Part shown: one piece after another, positions 8,795 through 17,049 of the stretch
Numbering within the stretch: the first letter of the stretch is position 1
Layout of the letters: the number at the start of each line of letters is the position of its first letter
DNA from: Vibrio methylphosphonaticus
GTDB taxonomy: Bacteria; Pseudomonadota; Gammaproteobacteria; Enterobacterales; Vibrionaceae
DNA length: 64,000 bases
Direction of reading: 5' to 3'
NCBI RefSeq assembly: GCF_023634655.1
Contig: NZ_JAMKMS010000013.1
Location: 1-64,000, forward strand
Position numbers and translations under genes: made by a program
The notes under the pieces: model-generated
Database searches by the model: none
Seen by the model: only the letters and a program-made list of their open reading frames with translations
What the model was told of the DNA's origin: nothing

Positions 8795-9557
8795 GCTTGA
8801 GTCACCGTCGATCTCAACCTGGTTGATTGCTATCATTCTGCTGGCATTCTTTGTCAACGGTTTCGCTTCAGCAAACATCACAGGTGATCGTCTGGTCAAC
8901 GGCGCATCAAACCTCAGCATTTTCCTCGGCGATGCATTCCCACCAAACTTTAGTCGAGTGGATGTGATCGCTAAAGCGATGCTAGAAACCTTCCAGATGG
9001 CGATTGTTGGTGTGGTTTTTGGTGTTATTTTAAGTCTGCCTATGGCACTACTATGTGCACGTAATACCGCGCCACATCCGCTCGTTCGCATGATCGCCAT
9101 TAACCTAGTTTCAGCATTTCGTACTATCCCTGATCTTGTCTGGGCTCTAGTGTTTGTTATCTCGGTTGGTCTTGGTCCCCTCGCTGGCATCCTAGCCATT
9201 GTCATGGATACCATCGGCTTCTGTGCGCGTTTTTTTGCTGAACGCATTGAAGAGATTGACCCAGGGCCGAGTCACGCGTTGAACGCGATTGGCGCGAAGC
9301 GAAGCGGCATTGTCATGGGAGCGGTGATCCCAGAGTGTCTGCCGTCATTTGTTGCCACAAGCTTATTCTCTGTTGAAAAAGCGGTGCGCAGTGCAGTAGT
9401 ACTCGGCTTAGTGGGTGCTGGTGGTATTGGTGTTGAACTATCAGCTTCAATGAACCTATTCCGCTATGACCAAGCGCTTACTGTCATCCTGGCAATCTTA
9501 GTCGTCGTGATTGGTGTTGAACGCGTTTCCGGTATGATTCGTCGCAAAATCATGTAA
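8757..9557 (+). CDS. phnE: Phosphonate/phosphite-type ABC transporter permease (PhnE family)
   Basis: A 266-residue inner-membrane permease. The frame opens upstream, but ATG 8757 inside the end of phnC, with GGCAGAG ahead of it, gives the expected N-terminus. Membrane segments are clear at about residues 18-35 and in blocks beginning TFQMAIVGVVFGVILSLPMALL and AFRTIPDLVWALVFVISVGL. The EAA-type loop that meets the ATPase reads EEIDPGPSHALNAIGAKRSGIVMGAVIPE. It completes the importer. No C-P lyase, phosphonatase or phosphite dehydrogenase gene lies beside it. Confidence 0.9.
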   Translation: MNQSSNLKSLPPRLESPSISTWLIAIILLAFFVNGFASANITGDRLVNGASNLSIFLGDAFPPNFSRVDVIAKAMLETFQMAIVGVVFGVILSLPMALLCARNTAPHPLVRMIAINLVSAFRTIPDLVWALVFVISVGLGPLAGILAIVMDTIGFCARFFAERIEEIDPGPSHALNAIGAKRSGIVMGAVIPECLPSFVATSLFSVEKAVRSAVVLGLVGAGGIGVELSASMNLFRYDQALTVILAILVVVIGVERVSGMIRRKIM

Positions 9558-9583
9558 GTGAAACCTGAATACTGAGTGAAAAG

Positions 9584-9619
9584 CAAAAGGTAGCCAATTT
9601 ACTGGCCGCCTTTTGTTTA
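9584..9619 (+). terminator. Terminator of the phosphonate-type transporter operon
   Basis: A hairpin CAAAAGG-GCCA / TGGC-CCTTTTG with two unpaired positions per arm and a short AT-rich loop, followed by TTTAT; 27 nt after the phnE stop. Confidence 0.7.
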
Positions 9620-9738
9620 TCAACCTAAATAGCCACCGACCGATTAATAGACGTCTGTTAGTTAGATTGAACGGGTAGAAATGGGATGAGGCCCTTAAAA
9701 AAGCACTACCCCATCACATTCGAGTCGTGGGTGAATTT

Positions 9739-10668
9739 TTACTTTATAAACTCATGAATGACAATATCAGCATTATCTTGAACTGACTCCTTGCCAATAA
9801 TCTCCGGCCAATGTGTTACTTGGTTTGCCAACTTACCTGTGAGTCCTTTTTCACTGCCCCACCAAATACCAGATTCAAAGTCCTCTTTATTTAGCATCAC
9901 ATCGACGTAACGTTTAGCGCCCACTTCAACAGAATGTGCTCGACCAAGGAACTGCATAACTCGCATTGTGGCATTGGTCACCCACTTTTGATACCAAGGG
10001 AAAGCATCAGCCCCCGATGTACCCGCAGCCATTCCTGGATCAACAGTGACGAACCTAAAGTTAGTATGTTTGCGCGCCATACTCATAGTCCATAGGGCAC
10101 CCATAAGTTTTACCGATCCATAGTGGTCAGTATACGCCTTGTTATTGGCAAATTTTTCTCCGTTTACAACCGATGTCCACTCTTCTAAAGAACCTTCTGT
10201 AATGGGTGGTTTCGCAGCGCCAATCTCAGGGGCACCTCTTGCAGCAAAACTGGCGACATACATGACCGAGCCCCCTTTGCTTAGCTTACCGTTATCCATT
10301 AAACGCTCAGCTAAATGGATATTTCCTAACACATTAACTGCAAAGGTAAAAATGACACCATCTTTTGTAAGCTGTGTGGGCTCAGAGCCGCCTGCCCCGC
10401 CCGCATTCAGTACAATGCCATCAACTCTGCTATCAAGATTTTCCGCCGCCTTTCGACATGACTCTAAGTCACTCACATCGACTATTAACGTTTCGAAAAT
10501 TTTCTTGCCCGTTAGCTCTTCTAATTGATGAAGCGCCTCTTCAGCTCGCGCTTCACTTCGGCATGCCAAAATAATTTTGGAAATACCTTTGCTTTGAGCG
10601 AACTGTCTAGCAGCCTCAAATCCGAGTCCAGAATTAGCGCCAGTAATTAAAATTGATGAATAAGTCAT
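9739..10668 (-). CDS. Short-chain dehydrogenase/reductase (SDR), light-dependent-reductase-like
   Basis: A 309-residue NAD(P)-dependent oxidoreductase. It has the nucleotide-binding TGANSGLG (residues 9-16), a basic ACRSEAR after the second strand that favours NADPH, VDVSD (about 63-67), NAGG (88-91), the active-site Ser140 in YVASF, and Tyr183-xxx-Lys187. The extended C-terminus with a VDPGM motif resembles protochlorophyllide-reductase-like SDRs often annotated as retinol dehydrogenase-like. It lies downstream of the FISUMP gene and the AraC regulator on the same strand; neighbouring AraC and SDR genes often act together, but co-regulation here is inference. Confidence 0.85.
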   Translation of the reverse strand: MTYSSILITGANSGLGFEAARQFAQSKGISKIILACRSEARAEEALHQLEELTGKKIFETLIVDVSDLESCRKAAENLDSRVDGIVLNAGGAGGSEPTQLTKDGVIFTFAVNVLGNIHLAERLMDNGKLSKGGSVMYVASFAARGAPEIGAAKPPITEGSLEEWTSVVNGEKFANNKAYTDHYGSVKLMGALWTMSMARKHTNFRFVTVDPGMAAGTSGADAFPWYQKWVTNATMRVMQFLGRAHSVEVGAKRYVDVMLNKEDFESGIWWGSEKGLTGKLANQVTHWPEIIGKESVQDNADIVIHEFIK

Positions 10669-10747
10669 ATTGAATACCTAGTTTTAGCAATAGAAGAACA
10701 GAAGTGAAAGAGTCGTTGATATATTAAAGAAGGTGGCTGATTTGAAT

Positions 10748-11446
10748 TTAAATTCTTACGCAGCGAACACTAAACATGTAGCCTTTTGAGCTGGTTGCAC
10801 GACGAATTTCACCCGTATGTGTATTCCACCAAGCGTAGGCTAATGTGCGAATAATACCTTTGCTTTCGGACGCACTGCTTGCTGTCCAAAACTCGGTATA
10901 AGCCCCCTCAGTGATATACCAGCCATTCCACTTCACACCTGCAGGCCTTGCAAAAAAGTTATGTTTGTTGACCAAAGACTGATCCACTTTCTTAAATGGA
11001 CCATCAGCTTGTGCTTCTTTCAGTTGCAAACCAAGTTCTTGGTCCTTCCCGCGCCAGCCTTCTTGATGAAGTTCCTCTTCGGGCATCCCAATGGTTCGCT
11101 CAAGCGTCTTCCAATCCTCATCGGTCGCCACTCTCCAGCCTTCTGGACATAATTTTCTTTCATCTGCGACGTCATGCCAGCTGTACAATCGGCCATATTT
11201 CAACAAATTAGCTTCTTCATCTTTCGGAATTACGCCTGAGCTAACAGCTGAACCATCTTGAAATTTGGTGCTTCTTAATCCTTCCGCTAACCAAACCTGA
11301 TCACCGATAGTCACAGTTCGATAACGATTACCTTCCTTGTCCTGCACCGAGTCTTCTAGCTGGTAAAGCGCGTTGTTGATGTCATTAGCAGAGGTTGTAG
11401 CAGTAAGCACCATACTGACTCCCATAGATAAAATAATTTTTTTCAC
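10748..11446 (-). CDS. Secreted FISUMP-domain protein
   Basis: A 232-residue exported protein with a signal peptide (ILSMGVSMVLTATTSA). The mature part matches the Fibrobacter succinogenes major paralogous domain (TIGR02145): DKEGNRYRTVTIGDQVWLAEGL, LYSW, CPEGWRVATDEDW, WTASSAS and SVRCVR at the end. Two cysteines (in LCPEGW and VRCVR) may form a disulfide. The domain is related to C-type-lectin folds and its function is not established. The gene sits between the SDR gene and the AraC regulator, with one copy of the 24-bp repeat 73 nt upstream of its start. Confidence 0.8.
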   Translation of the reverse strand: MKKIILSMGVSMVLTATTSANDINNALYQLEDSVQDKEGNRYRTVTIGDQVWLAEGLRSTKFQDGSAVSSGVIPKDEEANLLKYGRLYSWHDVADERKLCPEGWRVATDEDWKTLERTIGMPEEELHQEGWRGKDQELGLQLKEAQADGPFKKVDQSLVNKHNFFARPAGVKWNGWYITEGAYTEFWTASSASESKGIIRTLAYAWWNTHTGEIRRATSSKGYMFSVRCVRI

Positions 11447-11518
11447 GACAAGTCACCCTTCGTTGACGTCATGAGATTACTATATCTATCAACCAGTATA
11501 TAAACTAGGCGAAATAGT

Positions 11519-11542
11519 CTTTAAAAAATGCCTATTTGTATC
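11519..11542. repeat. 24-bp inverted repeat, copy 1 (upstream of the FISUMP gene)
   Basis: This block is the reverse complement of 12497-12520 at 23 of 24 positions (core ATGCCTATTTGTATC). The two copies enclose the AraC gene. This one lies 41 nt past the araC stop and 73 nt before the FISUMP start. It may be an operator for the regulator or the arm of an invertible or formerly mobile segment. Confidence 0.85.
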
Positions 11543-11582
11543 AATTGTATATTTTAGGATATGCCATCATATAGTTCGATAA

Positions 11583-12473
11583 CTAAGCAATCCTCTCTAA
11601 CAAGTCCTTTGATTGACTCCATTGCTTTGGTGATTGGCCGTACATACGTTTAAATTCACGGCTAAACTGAGATGAACTGACATACCCTACCTCCATCGCC
11701 GCCTCGTTCACGGTCATACCCGTTGCTATCTTCATAGCAGCTTTGTTTAAGCGCATCGACTTCATAAACTGCATAGGGGACATCCGCGTAGCTTGTTTAA
11801 ATTTACGATGAAAAACCGCACGACTCATGCCAACTAAAGAAGCGAGCTCATCGATGGTAACGTTTTTGCTAAGGTTAAGTGATAGGTACTCAATTGACTT
11901 GGCGATTTCGTTTCCGATACCAAAGGCTCTTCTTGCTGAGATACCCGCATCACCCTTTAATACTGCGTAGTACAACTCGCGCAAGCGGTTTTCACCCAAG
12001 ATAGCCGTATCTGCTAGGTTCTCGTCAAGTTGAAGCAATCTTAGTAACGCGTCAGAAAAGGTGTCGTCCCAGTTAGCCAGTGACATACCCGGTGGCTGTG
12101 AGCTTTTATTTGGTAGCTTTATCGCACCTGCTGTACTTTCCATTTCAATAGCCAATTCAGTCATCACCTTAGTATCCAGGGAGATATAGACGCCTAACAA
12201 CGGGTCTTCTGGCGAAGCTTCTGGAGTCCCCGCTTCAACGGGCAAAGGCACTGTGCAGCACATATATTGGCTGCTGTCATAGACGTAATGTTCGCCGTCA
12301 AGGATCGCTTCTTTCTTACCGCTCAATATCACTATTACGGTAGGTTCATAAACCGCTGGAGCACAGGGCATCGAGTGAGTCACTCTGAACAAGCTAACGC
12401 CTTTTATTCCTGTTGCGACCATACCGTCATCAGTGATTCGGCTGTCAACTAATTGCCTAATTCTCTGCTTCAT
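11583..12473 (-). CDS. AraC-family transcriptional regulator with AraC_N-type domain
   Basis: A 296-residue regulator. The N-terminal half matches the AraC_N cupin family (YEPTVIVILSGKKEAILDGEHYVYDSSQYMCCTVPLPVEAGTPEAS, given here only to mark the pattern of positions about 40-85). The C-terminal half holds the two helix-turn-helix units: TIDELASLVGMSRAVFHRKF and VNEAAMEVGYVSSSQFSREF. A TTG at 12503 would add 10 residues, but it lies inside the 24-bp repeat; ATG 12473 with GGAT ahead is preferred. It is followed by the FISUMP and SDR genes and is divergent from a decayed SDR gene, so its original target was probably an SDR promoter. Confidence 0.88.
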   Translation of the reverse strand: MKQRIRQLVDSRITDDGMVATGIKGVSLFRVTHSMPCAPAVYEPTVIVILSGKKEAILDGEHYVYDSSQYMCCTVPLPVEAGTPEASPEDPLLGVYISLDTKVMTELAIEMESTAGAIKLPNKSSQPPGMSLANWDDTFSDALLRLLQLDENLADTAILGENRLRELYYAVLKGDAGISARRAFGIGNEIAKSIEYLSLNLSKNVTIDELASLVGMSRAVFHRKFKQATRMSPMQFMKSMRLNKAAMKIATGMTVNEAAMEVGYVSSSQFSREFKRMYGQSPKQWSQSKDLLERIA

Positions 12474-12496
12474 ATTTTTATCCAAACAACCAAACC

Positions 12497-12520
12497 GATA
12501 CAAATAGGCATCTTTTAAAG
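12497..12520. repeat. 24-bp inverted repeat, copy 2 (upstream of araC)
   Basis: Begins GATACAAATAGGCAT and ends TTTTAAAG; reverse complement of 11519-11542 with one mismatch. It ends 23 nt before the araC ATG, where an autoregulatory site would be expected. Confidence 0.85.
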
Positions 12521-12652
12521 GTAAATACGCCCACTTTTACATTAAATTGAGATATATAGTTAACTCTACTAAACAATACTCCCACGAATAGTGGCATGCA
12601 AATTAATTTACATCGTTATCAATCAACTCAAACAATTAGAGAAATTCACATC

Positions 12653-12782
12653 ATGACGACTCAACGATTTGGGAAAAAAGGTTGGAGTCCAGAGCGATTA
12701 GAATCCAAAGCGCATTAAGTCGCTTAAAGGCAAAACATATGTCATTACCAGAGCAAACAGCGGAGTTGGCTTTGAGGCATCC
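12653..12782 (+). pseudogene. Remnant of an SDR oxidoreductase gene (5' end only)
   Basis: ATG 12653 opens MTTQRFGKKGWSPERLES, the typical N-terminal extension of one SDR subfamily. Thirteen extra bases shift the frame, and from 12720 the continuation reads SLKGKTYVITRANSGVGFEAS, which is the SDR cofactor motif with TGANSG changed to TRANSG. It stops at TAG soon after, and nothing like the rest of an SDR follows. It is therefore a truncated, frameshifted relic, divergent from the AraC regulator. It is not a copy of the intact SDR at 9739, whose N-terminus differs. Confidence 0.75.
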
Positions 12783-13022
12783 CATCAGGAGAATCGTTGC
12801 AGATAGGGGAGTAAGTCTGCTGCCGACGACGCTTTTCCCCTGCCATAGAAATCCAATTGGCTGTCTGAGCTCGTGATCTTTCACTGGTTTAGGTCAGAAT
12901 CGAATGGTTGTGATTGCACGCCAAAGACAGGAACAATTATTAAGTTGCATAGTGCCTATACTGGTAGTTTTTTTCTCATCGGGTAACTCTCCAAGAATGT
13001 AATTTAATATAATACTGATCAC

Positions 13023-13205
13023 CTATAATGCGTTGGCATTCGGCTTCTTTTTCCATTCTTTTAAGAAGTTTTCAAGTGGAGTGAGCTTAGTGTTTTCCCT
13101 ATGTTGAACCTCGAGTTCAGCTTGAATCTTTTCTAGTTCTCGCTTCGTCACTAGCCACTCCTGAAATGTTTTATCTGACAATGGTATTCTATTGATTTTA
13201 TTCAT
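13023..13205 (-). CDS. Small charged protein, 60 aa, unknown function
   Basis: A lysine- and glutamate-rich protein (KTFQEWLVTKRELEKIQAELEVQHREN) likely to be largely helical, possibly coiled coil. No signal peptide. It starts at an ATG with a poor AAGATAA upstream. Composition looks like a real protein rather than a shadow frame, but there is no family I recognise, so the call is tentative. Confidence 0.45.
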   Translation of the reverse strand: MNKINRIPLSDKTFQEWLVTKRELEKIQAELEVQHRENTKLTPLENFLKEWKKKPNANAL

Positions 13206-13327
13206 GTTTATTATCTTTGCTGCTAATTTACCCGAACAACAATCGTCATTATCGGACCTGACTTGAGAGCAAACCGTTTAGATTATAGATAGATCGATTC
13301 GTGACAATCATTGTATTAAGCGCGAAG

Positions 13328-13353
13328 AAAGCTTCCACCGAAGCAGAAGCTTT
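13328..13353 (-). terminator. Hairpin after the sodium:solute symporter gene
   Basis: Perfect 8-bp stem AAAGCTTC / GAAGCTTT with a 10-nt loop, 33 nt past the symporter stop in its direction of transcription. The T-run is weak, so this is a moderate candidate. Confidence 0.5.
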
Positions 13354-13385
13354 TAATCAACAGGACTTAATCTAATGAATCAGGA

Positions 13386-15143
13386 TTACTGTGACGCCAC
13401 CTCTTGGGAACGACCTTTATTCGCTGCTGTCACCAACAGCACACCCACTGTTAGAACAATAGAGCCACACAATAAGAACAGCCCTCTGCCTGTTGGCTCA
13501 TTGGGAATCAATGCCATCGCTAAGATGCCGAAACCTGCCACACAAATCAGATTACCTAGCATACTGCGTTGCTTAGTATCTAAGTCTTGCTGATCTTCTG
13601 AATCTGCCACAATCGGTGTATTCCAATTTTCGAATAACTCGTCCACTTCAGCTTCACGTTCAGGAGTACGACATGTTCGATCTTTGTATATCAAGCCAAT
13701 CGTTAAGAAGAAGCCACCGGTAAGCACAACGTGCGCCGCTAGACTCAATGTCACCTTTAAATCAGACCATTCACGCGCGCTAAGTGTTTGCTCAAGACCA
13801 AACCAGCTTTCAATGTGATGTGCTTCTAAAGAAATACCAAAGAAGTAAGAAACGAAACCACCAACTATCAAAGTTACCCAAGCAGCCCAATCAGGCGTAT
13901 TGCGAATCCACATACCCAACAGTACTGGAATCAACATTGGGAACCCTATCAATGCACCCACGTTAAGAACTACGTCAAACAAGCTCAGATCTCGCAGCGA
14001 ATTGATAAATAGACCGATAGCTATGATGAAAAAACTCATCAATACGGTTGTCAGTTTACTTACGATCATCAATTCTTTTTGTGAAGCATTTTTTCGCAAG
14101 ATTGGATTATAAAAGTTAATGACAAAGATGCCGGCGTTACGGTTTAACCCCGAGTCCATAGAAGACATCGTTGCCGCAAACATCGCTGACATGAGTAGTC
14201 CTACCATACCAGCAGGCATTAATTTCTCTACAAAGGCAAGGTATGCAGCATCAGCACCTACATCATAACTTGAAGCGAAATCAGGCATGAATGCAGCAAC
14301 GTACCATGCGGGTAAGAACCAGATAATTGGGCCAATAATCATAAGCGCACATGCAAGACCGGCTGCTTTGCGAGCATTTTCACTGTCTTTTGCGCAAAGG
14401 TAACGGTAGGCATTGATACTGTTGTTCATTACACCAAATTGTTTGATGAAGATGAAAACAACCCAGAGGATAAAGATGCTCATGTAATTTAAGTTGTTAC
14501 CAACAAAGAAGTTGCCTTCGAAGTTTGAAACAATGTTACCAATACCACCACCATAGAAGTATGCAGCGATAGCACAAGTTATGGTCACAGCCATGATCAC
14601 GAGCATTTGCATAAAGTCAGAGGCAACAACAGCCCAAGAGCCGCCCGTTACCGCCATCAACATTAAAACAAGTCCAGTAACAACGATTGTGGCTTCCATT
14701 GGAATGTCGAAGACTGCCGCAACAAAGATTGCAAGGCCATTTAACCAAATACCCGATGAAATCAGACTGTCTGGCAAACCCGCCCACGTAAAGAATTGCT
14801 CGGAAGTACGACCGAAACGCATGCGAATAGCATCAATTGCGGTGACAACACGAAGCTGTCTGAACTTTGGTGCAAAGTACATATAGTTGCAGAAATAACC
14901 AAATGCATTGGCCAAGAAAAGTATCACAACAACGAAACCGTCGCTGAATGCACGTCCTGCCGCCCCCGTAAACGTCCATGCCGAAAATTGGGTCATGAAG
15001 GCGGTTGCACCTACCATCCACCAAAGCATTTTACCACCACCTCTAAAGTAATCACTGGTGGAGGTGGTGAACTTACGAAACATCCACCCTATTGCTATTA
15101 AGAATATAAAGTAAGCAAGTACCACGATAGTATCAATATTCAT
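13386..15143 (-). CDS. Sodium:solute symporter family (SSS) transporter
   Basis: A 585-residue inner-membrane protein with about 14 hydrophobic segments. The N-terminus (LAYFIFLIAIGW, then SDYFRGGGKMLWWMVGATAFMTQFSAWTFTGAAG) is the SSS core with the sodium-site helix. Further family marks are TGGSWAVVASDFMQMLV and AAMFAATMSSMDSGLNRNAGIFVINFY. A long hydrophilic tail segment near residues 500-535 precedes two last helices. SSS members import sugars, amino acids, acetate or osmolytes with Na+; the substrate cannot be decided, and no catabolic genes lie next to it. AGGTTAG precedes the ATG. Confidence 0.88.
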   Translation of the reverse strand: MNIDTIVVLAYFIFLIAIGWMFRKFTTSTSDYFRGGGKMLWWMVGATAFMTQFSAWTFTGAAGRAFSDGFVVVILFLANAFGYFCNYMYFAPKFRQLRVVTAIDAIRMRFGRTSEQFFTWAGLPDSLISSGIWLNGLAIFVAAVFDIPMEATIVVTGLVLMLMAVTGGSWAVVASDFMQMLVIMAVTITCAIAAYFYGGGIGNIVSNFEGNFFVGNNLNYMSIFILWVVFIFIKQFGVMNNSINAYRYLCAKDSENARKAAGLACALMIIGPIIWFLPAWYVAAFMPDFASSYDVGADAAYLAFVEKLMPAGMVGLLMSAMFAATMSSMDSGLNRNAGIFVINFYNPILRKNASQKELMIVSKLTTVLMSFFIIAIGLFINSLRDLSLFDVVLNVGALIGFPMLIPVLLGMWIRNTPDWAAWVTLIVGGFVSYFFGISLEAHHIESWFGLEQTLSAREWSDLKVTLSLAAHVVLTGGFFLTIGLIYKDRTCRTPEREAEVDELFENWNTPIVADSEDQQDLDTKQRSMLGNLICVAGFGILAMALIPNEPTGRGLFLLCGSIVLTVGVLLVTAANKGRSQEVASQ

Positions 15144-16199
15144 TATTATCTAACCTTTCACATCAAGAATAATTAACGATGAGAAGGTTACGCATAAATA
15201 CAGTTAAATTGTAGTATTTAATACCTTGCGTGAGATGTAGATCACCCCTTTTACAATCATAAAAAACCTTAAAAATCATACATTTAATGATAAAATAAAG
15301 TAAATCCAGCACAAATAAATATTTTTAAACTTTCACTTAAAATAATTTAAAAACTTCTAGGAACCTTAAGGCATAATTGAATATACACATCATCATTAAA
15401 TTGAAAATAATTATACCCCAACAAAGACTCACGCCTTAATTGACTTAATACAATTAACTATAGAGGTAGAGACCTGTTTAATTAAAAACTAAAGAATAAG
15501 TCCAAAGTCTATTTAAACAAAAATAAGGATAACCTATAAAATATAGGCAAAGCGCGGGGCTTGTCTTTGAAGAAGAGAAAAAGCGCCTCAATTACTGACG
15601 AAGAGCACCCATATCAGCAATGTGATACGAACCATCCATTGAGCACAGTCATTACGACAGTAAACCTCCTATTACGCGCAGGCTCCAAGCTAGCCTTCCC
15701 CTGTAAGCATCACAGACGCAAATCATAAGCACTTCAAACAGTAGAGCTGACAACATCACATCAACATAAACATCAAGGTACTGTAAACACCACCAAGCTT
15801 ACTTGCGAATATACCTTACTGTTTCACAACCGCGAATATCGCCGCCATGACAACGGTAAACTAGACGATGGTAGGCACTATGCCCGAAGCTAAAGTAACC
15901 TGCGTCTGTCGTCACCTACCTCCTCCCATTTTTAAGAATAGGCCCACCACGAAAGCAAAGACTAATACTGGCTCCTGCTTAGAAGTTATCTCGTTATGCT
16001 ACTTCTAACATAAAATGCGTCGAGGAGGGGTTATTGCCCCACATGGCCGTATCACTTCAAACTCTCTTGAATTGTCTAAGCCGTACGCGAAATGACTGGC
16101 ATCGTTCAGCTAAATACAAACAAGATATGCATTTTGTAACTGTACTGTTTGAATCGATTAGCGCATGAGGTTACTCAGATATATCTCTGAGTTAAAGAG
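15144..16199. other. Long gene-poor AT-rich region
   Basis: More than 1 kb without a credible gene. 15144-15540 is very AT-rich and holds the symporter promoter region and a small inverted repeat CCTATA-AAA-TATAGG (15533-15547). 15540-16060 is less AT-rich and shows a hairpin TTAGAAGT / ACTTCTAA (15979-16008). Short hydrophobic stretches broken by stops can be translated from the minus strand, but no family is recognisable. Confidence 0.55.
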
Positions 16200-16683
16200 T
16201 TAACTGATGTGCGGAAGACGTTGTGAGTAGAGTGTGTTTGTATCTTTCCAACCAGACACGCGTGAACGAGACGAACTCGCTCGACTTGTCCAATGGAGCT
16301 GTGGTGACGTTAGCAACAAGTTTTGCTTCGATACTTCAAGAAGCGACGGCTTCAAAAATACGATTAATAGATGGTACTCGGGCAATAAATCGCGCTTTGA
16401 GTCTTGATTATCACTAAATGCACGCCTAGGAAGGGAGTAGTAGCTTAGCTCCGAGTAATCGTTCTTTGCAGAATCGCTATCTGAGCCAGCAATGTCTTCT
16501 TCTGCATCAAAACTATACGCGTGTGTGATATCCAACATTTGATGGATATCACTACTTTGGCTAATTTGCTTAGGCGACAGGTACTCGTATGCACCAGCAG
16601 TGTATGAACACACTGCCAAAACAAGAACGATGAATAACCGATACCAAGACTTAACCAAACTTACCTCATATATAGATAGACGA
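16200..16683 (-). CDS. Putative secreted protein, about 160 aa, probable TTG start
   Basis: The longest frame begins at 16727, but the best start is TTG near 16683-16681, with GAGG placed upstream at proper spacing and followed by a signal peptide (WYRLFIVLVLAVCSYTAGA). The mature part is rich in Ser, Asp and Glu (AEEDIAGSDSDSAKNDYSELSYYSL) and then basic and serine-rich (SRASSSRSRVSGW). No cysteine is present in the mature part. I do not recognise a family. It lies in a low-gene-density stretch near an insertion sequence, so decay or a recently acquired gene are both possible. Confidence 0.45.
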
Positions 16684-16727
16684 AATATAGATAATCTGCT
16701 GAAGAGTCGACAGTATACGTAAATCAT

Positions 16728-17049
16728 TAATGTATTGATTGACTTCTTTGCAATGGAAACTGTTAGTAGATATTACAATTGCCACTAGTGACGTGGTGGC
16801 TATTCAAACTGTTGGCTTTATCGAACCATTCAATAGGTTGGGACGAAGATTTAAAGAAAGTTTCATATAGGCTAGCAGGGAGAGCGCCGTAGAATAGCGT
16901 CGAGCAAACCCACTTTTTACGGGGACGCTATACGTTGGTGGCGATGAGCCACCAACAACTATTGATGACTACGATTAGATTGATCATGAAACTGTAGTGG
17001 TACGGTGAATTTGGTCACTTAGTTAGAGGTGATATCATCACCTCATAAG
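16728..17049. other. Intergenic stretch with paired hairpins next to the insertion sequence
   Basis: No gene is visible. It contains AGCGTC / GACGCT arms (16895-16901 and 16924-16930), directly followed by a perfect GC-rich hairpin GTTGGTGGC-GATGA-GCCACCAAC (16934-16956), and an 8-bp-arm inverted repeat GAGGTGAT-ATC-ATCACCTC (17026-17044) a few bases from the insertion sequence end. Confidence 0.6.

Noticed and set aside
12651..12884. 77-aa minus-strand and 64-aa plus-strand frames
   Set aside because: They overlap the SDR relic, whose reading frames explain the same bases.
15540..16040. Hydrophobic stretches on the minus strand such as VFAFVVGLFLKMGG and FTVVMAAIFAVV
   Set aside because: They are short, broken by stops and match no family; they could arise by chance from the base composition.
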